From Opisthorchis felineus (Eukaryota > Platyhelminthes > Trematoda > Opisthorchiida > Opisthorchiidae): a DNA stretch of 64,000 nucleotides. The notes under the pieces are model-generated. The model had not been told where the DNA came from. It saw only the letters and a list, made by a program, of their open reading frames with translations, and ran no database searches. The stretch is from NCBI GenBank assembly GCA_004794785.1, contig SJOL01001452.1, forward strand, positions 427,018 through 491,017. The letters run 5' to 3'. This document shows positions 60,471 through 64,000 of the stretch, piece after piece. The translations under genes and the position numbers were made by a program. Each line of letters opens with the position of its first letter. Position 1 is the stretch's first letter.

Positions 60471-62803
60471 GATATCACGGTGATCGTTGACGAAAATTCT
60501 GGATAAATTGCCGAATTCAGGAACAGCCGTCAGCATCTGATTTTTTCAGGTTACCAAAGAAATTTGTGTTGGAAGTTTGTACGGTAAAAATTAATTTCCT
60601 CGTGGAGGTTTCAGTTCGCAAGAAGAATCAAGGTTAGTAGAATTCCATTATCAAGATATCTTATATGCTTTTATGGTATCCGGTTTCCATGTCACTCGGA
60701 TCCGTATAATCCAATACTCCAGGCCAAATATCCGGTTCGTTCACCTGGCATATACTGCCATAGTCTACATGAAAACGGAATCCAAAAACAAATCCGAACC
60801 GCTTTTTGTAGGAGATCACTGAGGTAGACGTTGTCATCGTTAGGTCCACTGCCTTGGTGACCGATATGGAGTATTGTATTCCACACATATCAAACCTTTC
60901 TCAATTGGTATAATGAGAGACCCGCTTTTTGGTCCAAATCGTCCGGTCAATACCTATTTATCTTACATCTTATTCCTAAGGCAGATTGGAAAGCATCCCG
61001 AAATCTGCTCTTGAGTTTCTGGGCCACTAAGTGGATTGCTCGAAACCGTCATACTACTGGTTGTTATCAACCATTCATGTGCCAGCAGGTCAGAACGCAT
61101 GGACTAATACACGATCAATTTATACATATTCTCCGTCCAGTTGTCGGTAGGTTTCGCGAATTCTGAGATTATTTTCAGGAATTTGATCTTCCTGACGGTG
61201 GCTGTGAAGTAGCCAGGAAGAGCCAACATCCAACTAAGCTCAAATAATTTAAAATACAGCAGGGCACAAATCGGAAACGAACCAGAAAAACATCTAAGGA
61301 AACGGCCTGAGAATGGAAAGAGAAAGGGGACCACAACGTAGTACAACCCAGGAACGGACCAAACACGAGCGCGATGAAGTCCACCAGGAAGAAGCTATTC
61401 AACGAGGAAATCCAGCACCAAGTATCTGGACCACAATGAACGATATAGCGGCCACTCATATCGTGAGACATCCAATTCTACTTTTATAAACTATATAGAC
61501 GCGAGCATGGAAGGAGGACGTATCCACAGAACCGCCAACTGATAAAGACCCTACGATTAAGGATGAAAGGACTGCAGGTAGATTGCCAGGTTTGTCGATC
61601 AGGCCGAAGGTCACCTGCTCTACAGCCAAAATCTATGTATATTATTACAGTTATTCATGCCGTATTTCTTTTCTGGATTCCAGCATCCATCTCAAGCTCC
61701 GCGGAATCTATATTAGTGTGCCGAAAGTAAGCCTTCGGACTGAGAAGGCACTCTTTACTTGTCGTGAGATTTTGCTCATGACGACGTTACATACACCGAT
61801 AAGCCTGTGATAAAACATGCGTAGCAGTGAACTGCATACCAACGTTTAACATAAACTCATAGAAATTATTGGCCTCATGTTTGTTCAAGATGGATAAACG
61901 TTCTAAAATAACACTTTTTCGTCCTTCTTGGTTAGCCCCTCCAGCAAACAAGAGTGCATGCTGTTCGAACAACCTATCTAAACACGCAACGGTGCACATT
62001 CAGATCAGAAAACGAAATAGATAAGCTCTAGGCAACCACTCACAAAAACATTGCAGTACAGATTTCTTACAAATGATCCGATGGCATGATGGACCTCTCA
62101 TGCATAGCAATCGCGTTCAACCAGAGCACCGTGTCCAGATGCCGTAAGTTCCCCGACGTTTCAAAATCAGTGTGACACATGCAGCCAGTGCAGCATAATT
62201 GATAAAAGCCATGTTGAGTATGAACGTACCTAGGAGAATATATATCGAGCACTGTGCAGCAAGCGTACCATTTGAGCAATTTTATCCAAATGGGGAAAAA
62301 TACCAACCATATTTCAATTGAATGGTCACCAAACGACAATGATGTGCATGTCCAAAAATTCAAAACAGTTGAGATGAATGTCCGGCCAATCAAACACACC
62401 TACTAATCCGTGAGTGAGTATGGCATGGGATGATTCCCCAGTGCAGCTCAGTGGCTTGCTGAGGTGCGCACACTTTCGCAGCAAGACAATTTTCGGTCTC
62501 CCCACAACGCAGGACCAGGATTGGTGGAGAATGCAAAAATACGTGTCAAAATGTTACAGCTTTTCGTGTCTACGTTAGTCGAGGTTGGACGTAGACAAAC
62601 ACCTTAATCCCCGAGAGTAAAGTGAACACGTTTTTTATCATTCATGTCCTCAATAGATGTCTTCTTGTCCTAAATAGTTGAATTGCACCACATAATCATG
62701 TAAGTTAGTCAAACTGGTCATAATGGTTTCGTGTCCTAATTTTTACCGGATATCAGCGAAACGCACTCATTTGCATAGCAATTTGGTTTTGACGGGAGAC
62801 TCA
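60471..62803. other. Non-coding stretch, nothing recognised
   Basis: Several overlapping minus-strand frames (60661-60888, 61104-61471) lack motifs. The LINE signal ends abruptly near 60470, so this is different sequence. Confidence 0.35.
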
Positions 62804-62879
62804 CCTGGAATCCCGCTAAATCTCTCGTTTATGATATTTTCAACCAGATATCTCACTGTCGAGACATCGAAAACCCTAC
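62804..62879 (-). CDS. Candidate minus-strand exon or repeat ORF
   Basis: On the minus strand a good acceptor (CGAAACACTATTTCAG) precedes 62879 and a GTGAGT donor follows 62804. One frame is open after a single base: RRVFDVSTVRYLVENIINER then FSGIP. Because other parts of this end of the window look like LINE debris, this may instead be a retroelement ORF. The frame stays open a few codons beyond the donor before a stop. Confidence 0.3.
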
Positions 62880-63149
62880 GTCTGAAATAGTGTTTCGGTC
62901 ACTTTGGTGAGATAACCGCTTTTGGAAAACACTGGCCGCCTTCATTGGACTGCTCACAATATAATCCAACTTAGATTTTGTCATAATATTGCCCTGAAGA
63001 GGAATGAAATGCTATAGGTGAAACATGGGACTGAATACATAAAAATGAGCAACAATGATTACTCCAAAGCTTCCAAATTTCTGTTAGTGTATTTATCGAT
63101 TCCAATCGTAAAAGGGCGAGAAATGAGTAAAGCTCACCAAGCAAGTTTC

Positions 63150-63392
63150 CGAAATCTGTCAATTTGGCGTTGGGTCCTCATTAAAGCCAACTAGTACCAA
63201 TGAGAATGCGAATCGACTATCGTTCCTTAATGAAGATGAGCAGGTTTGCCAAGAGCGACCAAGCAGAGTGTTCGACTTCCAGTCACACGTTTCTCTATCC
63301 CAAAGGAGCGGTGGATTGTTGAAACCGCCCAATACGAGAATACCTACAAAAAGCATATTGTGGGTGTGTGCTATTTTATCATTTACGTGCAT
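63150..63392 (-). pseudogene. Probable LINE endonuclease fragment
   Basis: The frame reads MLFVGILVLGGFNNPPLLWD. This resembles the catalytic block of CR1/jockey endonucleases (hILVGDFNAP.I.W), with the aspartate replaced by Gly. It continues through LLGRSWQTCSSSLRNDSRFA toward LVLVGFNEDPTPN, which could correspond to TR...S.LDLVLTNE. Only the first block is convincing. It could belong to the same CR1-like family as the RT fragment at 51.0 kb, in the opposite orientation. Confidence 0.4.
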
Positions 63393-63582
63393 ACAGAAAC
63401 AGATTTGTTCCAGGAATTAATGCTGGGCAACCGATTTTGTTGAAATGAATTTTTGACGCAACTGCAAACCTGCCAACTCTCAGAACACCCCAGACTTTAG
63501 GCTTGTAGCTGGCGCAGCGTGTTAAGGAGCCAGCAAATACGTATTGGAGGATCTGAACACGACTCGGAAACCCGGATTCTGC

Positions 63583-63604
63583 GACCCAGCAACCCAGCAA
63601 CCCA
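63583..63604 (+). repeat. Short AGCAACCC tandem
   Basis: An 8-base unit (AGCAACCC) repeated about two and a half times, read from GACCCAGCAACCCAGC onward. Minor simple repeat. Confidence 0.6.
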
Positions 63605-64000
63605 CAGTGTTACCTACCTGGTCAGGTTCCGTCTCAAATATAAATTGGCTGATAGCTACATGCCTACCGTACCAGGTTTAGATGGCGACCATCAGTGTGT
63701 TCTAGAAATATAAAACAATTGGTCTGACGGTTCACCATAGTCTTAAATCCCGAAGGGCATGTCTATTTCCCCTATAGTATCCCGAATATTTTTTACCGTT
63801 ACTCAAGTTACATCAAACCCCTGTTTGCAAAAAAATAGGAATTCAAGAGGCGGTCGCACGCACATATGCGTTGAATAAAACCAGTCCCGATCTAACTGAC
63901 TTCGAACACTTAAGCAACGTAAAATCATAGATGCGAATCTGTATATAAGACTTTCATACAGCGCACCTTCGGAGTGTATGAGACAGCTGCGGTGCTAAAA

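Noticed and set aside
1..64000. CRISPR arrays, bacterial operons, ribosome binding sites, rRNA genes
   Set aside because: None present. The sequence is eukaryotic and no regularly spaced direct repeats or rRNA cores were seen.

Overview
This window reads as a eukaryotic, intron-rich, repeat-rich genome and most likely comes from a parasitic flatworm of the trematode type. Three things point there. First, two single-exon rhodopsin-like receptors resemble the flatworm-restricted orphan (PROF-like) GPCRs. Second, there are Penelope-like elements (PLEs) with a C-terminal GIY-YIG endonuclease. Third, there are broken LINEs of at least two kinds, a tRNA-derived SINE and hammerhead-ribozyme-like cores. 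The species (an opisthorchiid or fasciolid fluke would fit) is inference only. Base composition is moderately AT-rich, there are no operons or bacterial signals, and almost every open frame is short.

Layout. 1-3.9 kb: little except a tRNA-derived SINE near 3.0 kb. 3.9-15.65 kb: two copies of a 1.57-kb sequence, about 99.5% identical and in opposite orientation, flank an 8.6-kb segment that holds the intact minus-strand receptor gene (10171-11106), a degenerate hammerhead core (8.3 kb) and two phase-compatible candidate exons on the plus strand (7983-8044 and 8921-9086). 16.1-17.65 kb: a PLE whose reverse-transcriptase fragment is inverted relative to its GIY-YIG half. 19.9-20.05 kb: a C2H2 finger typical of LINE ends. 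24.2-27.15 kb: a long, multiply broken PLE with inverted termini. 28.1 kb: a 45-nt candidate micro-exon. 35.4-36.3 kb: the second receptor, same strand as the first and broken by one extra base in an A run. 37.4-38.4 kb: a minus-strand LINE RT remnant.

36.9-53.6 kb holds several plus-strand candidate exons (36978-37142, 41650-41717, 42937-43101, 52063-52219, 52825-53020, 53314-53500), a 15-nt candidate micro-exon (51747-51761), a PLE terminus (46.5 kb), a second hammerhead-like core (49.54 kb) and a different LINE RT fragment (51.0 kb). 56.9-57.1 kb has microsatellites, 59.6-60.5 kb a LINE endonuclease remnant, and 62.8-63.4 kb a minus-strand candidate exon and a probable LINE endonuclease fragment.

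What is solid: the two receptors, the PLEs, the long inverted repeat and the LINE fragments are visible in the sequence. The exon candidates rest on splice-site consensus plus an open frame. In a window this size several such candidates are expected by chance, so they carry low confidence. I recognised no housekeeping protein. The receptors are the only confidently identified host genes, and everything else recognised is mobile-element debris.
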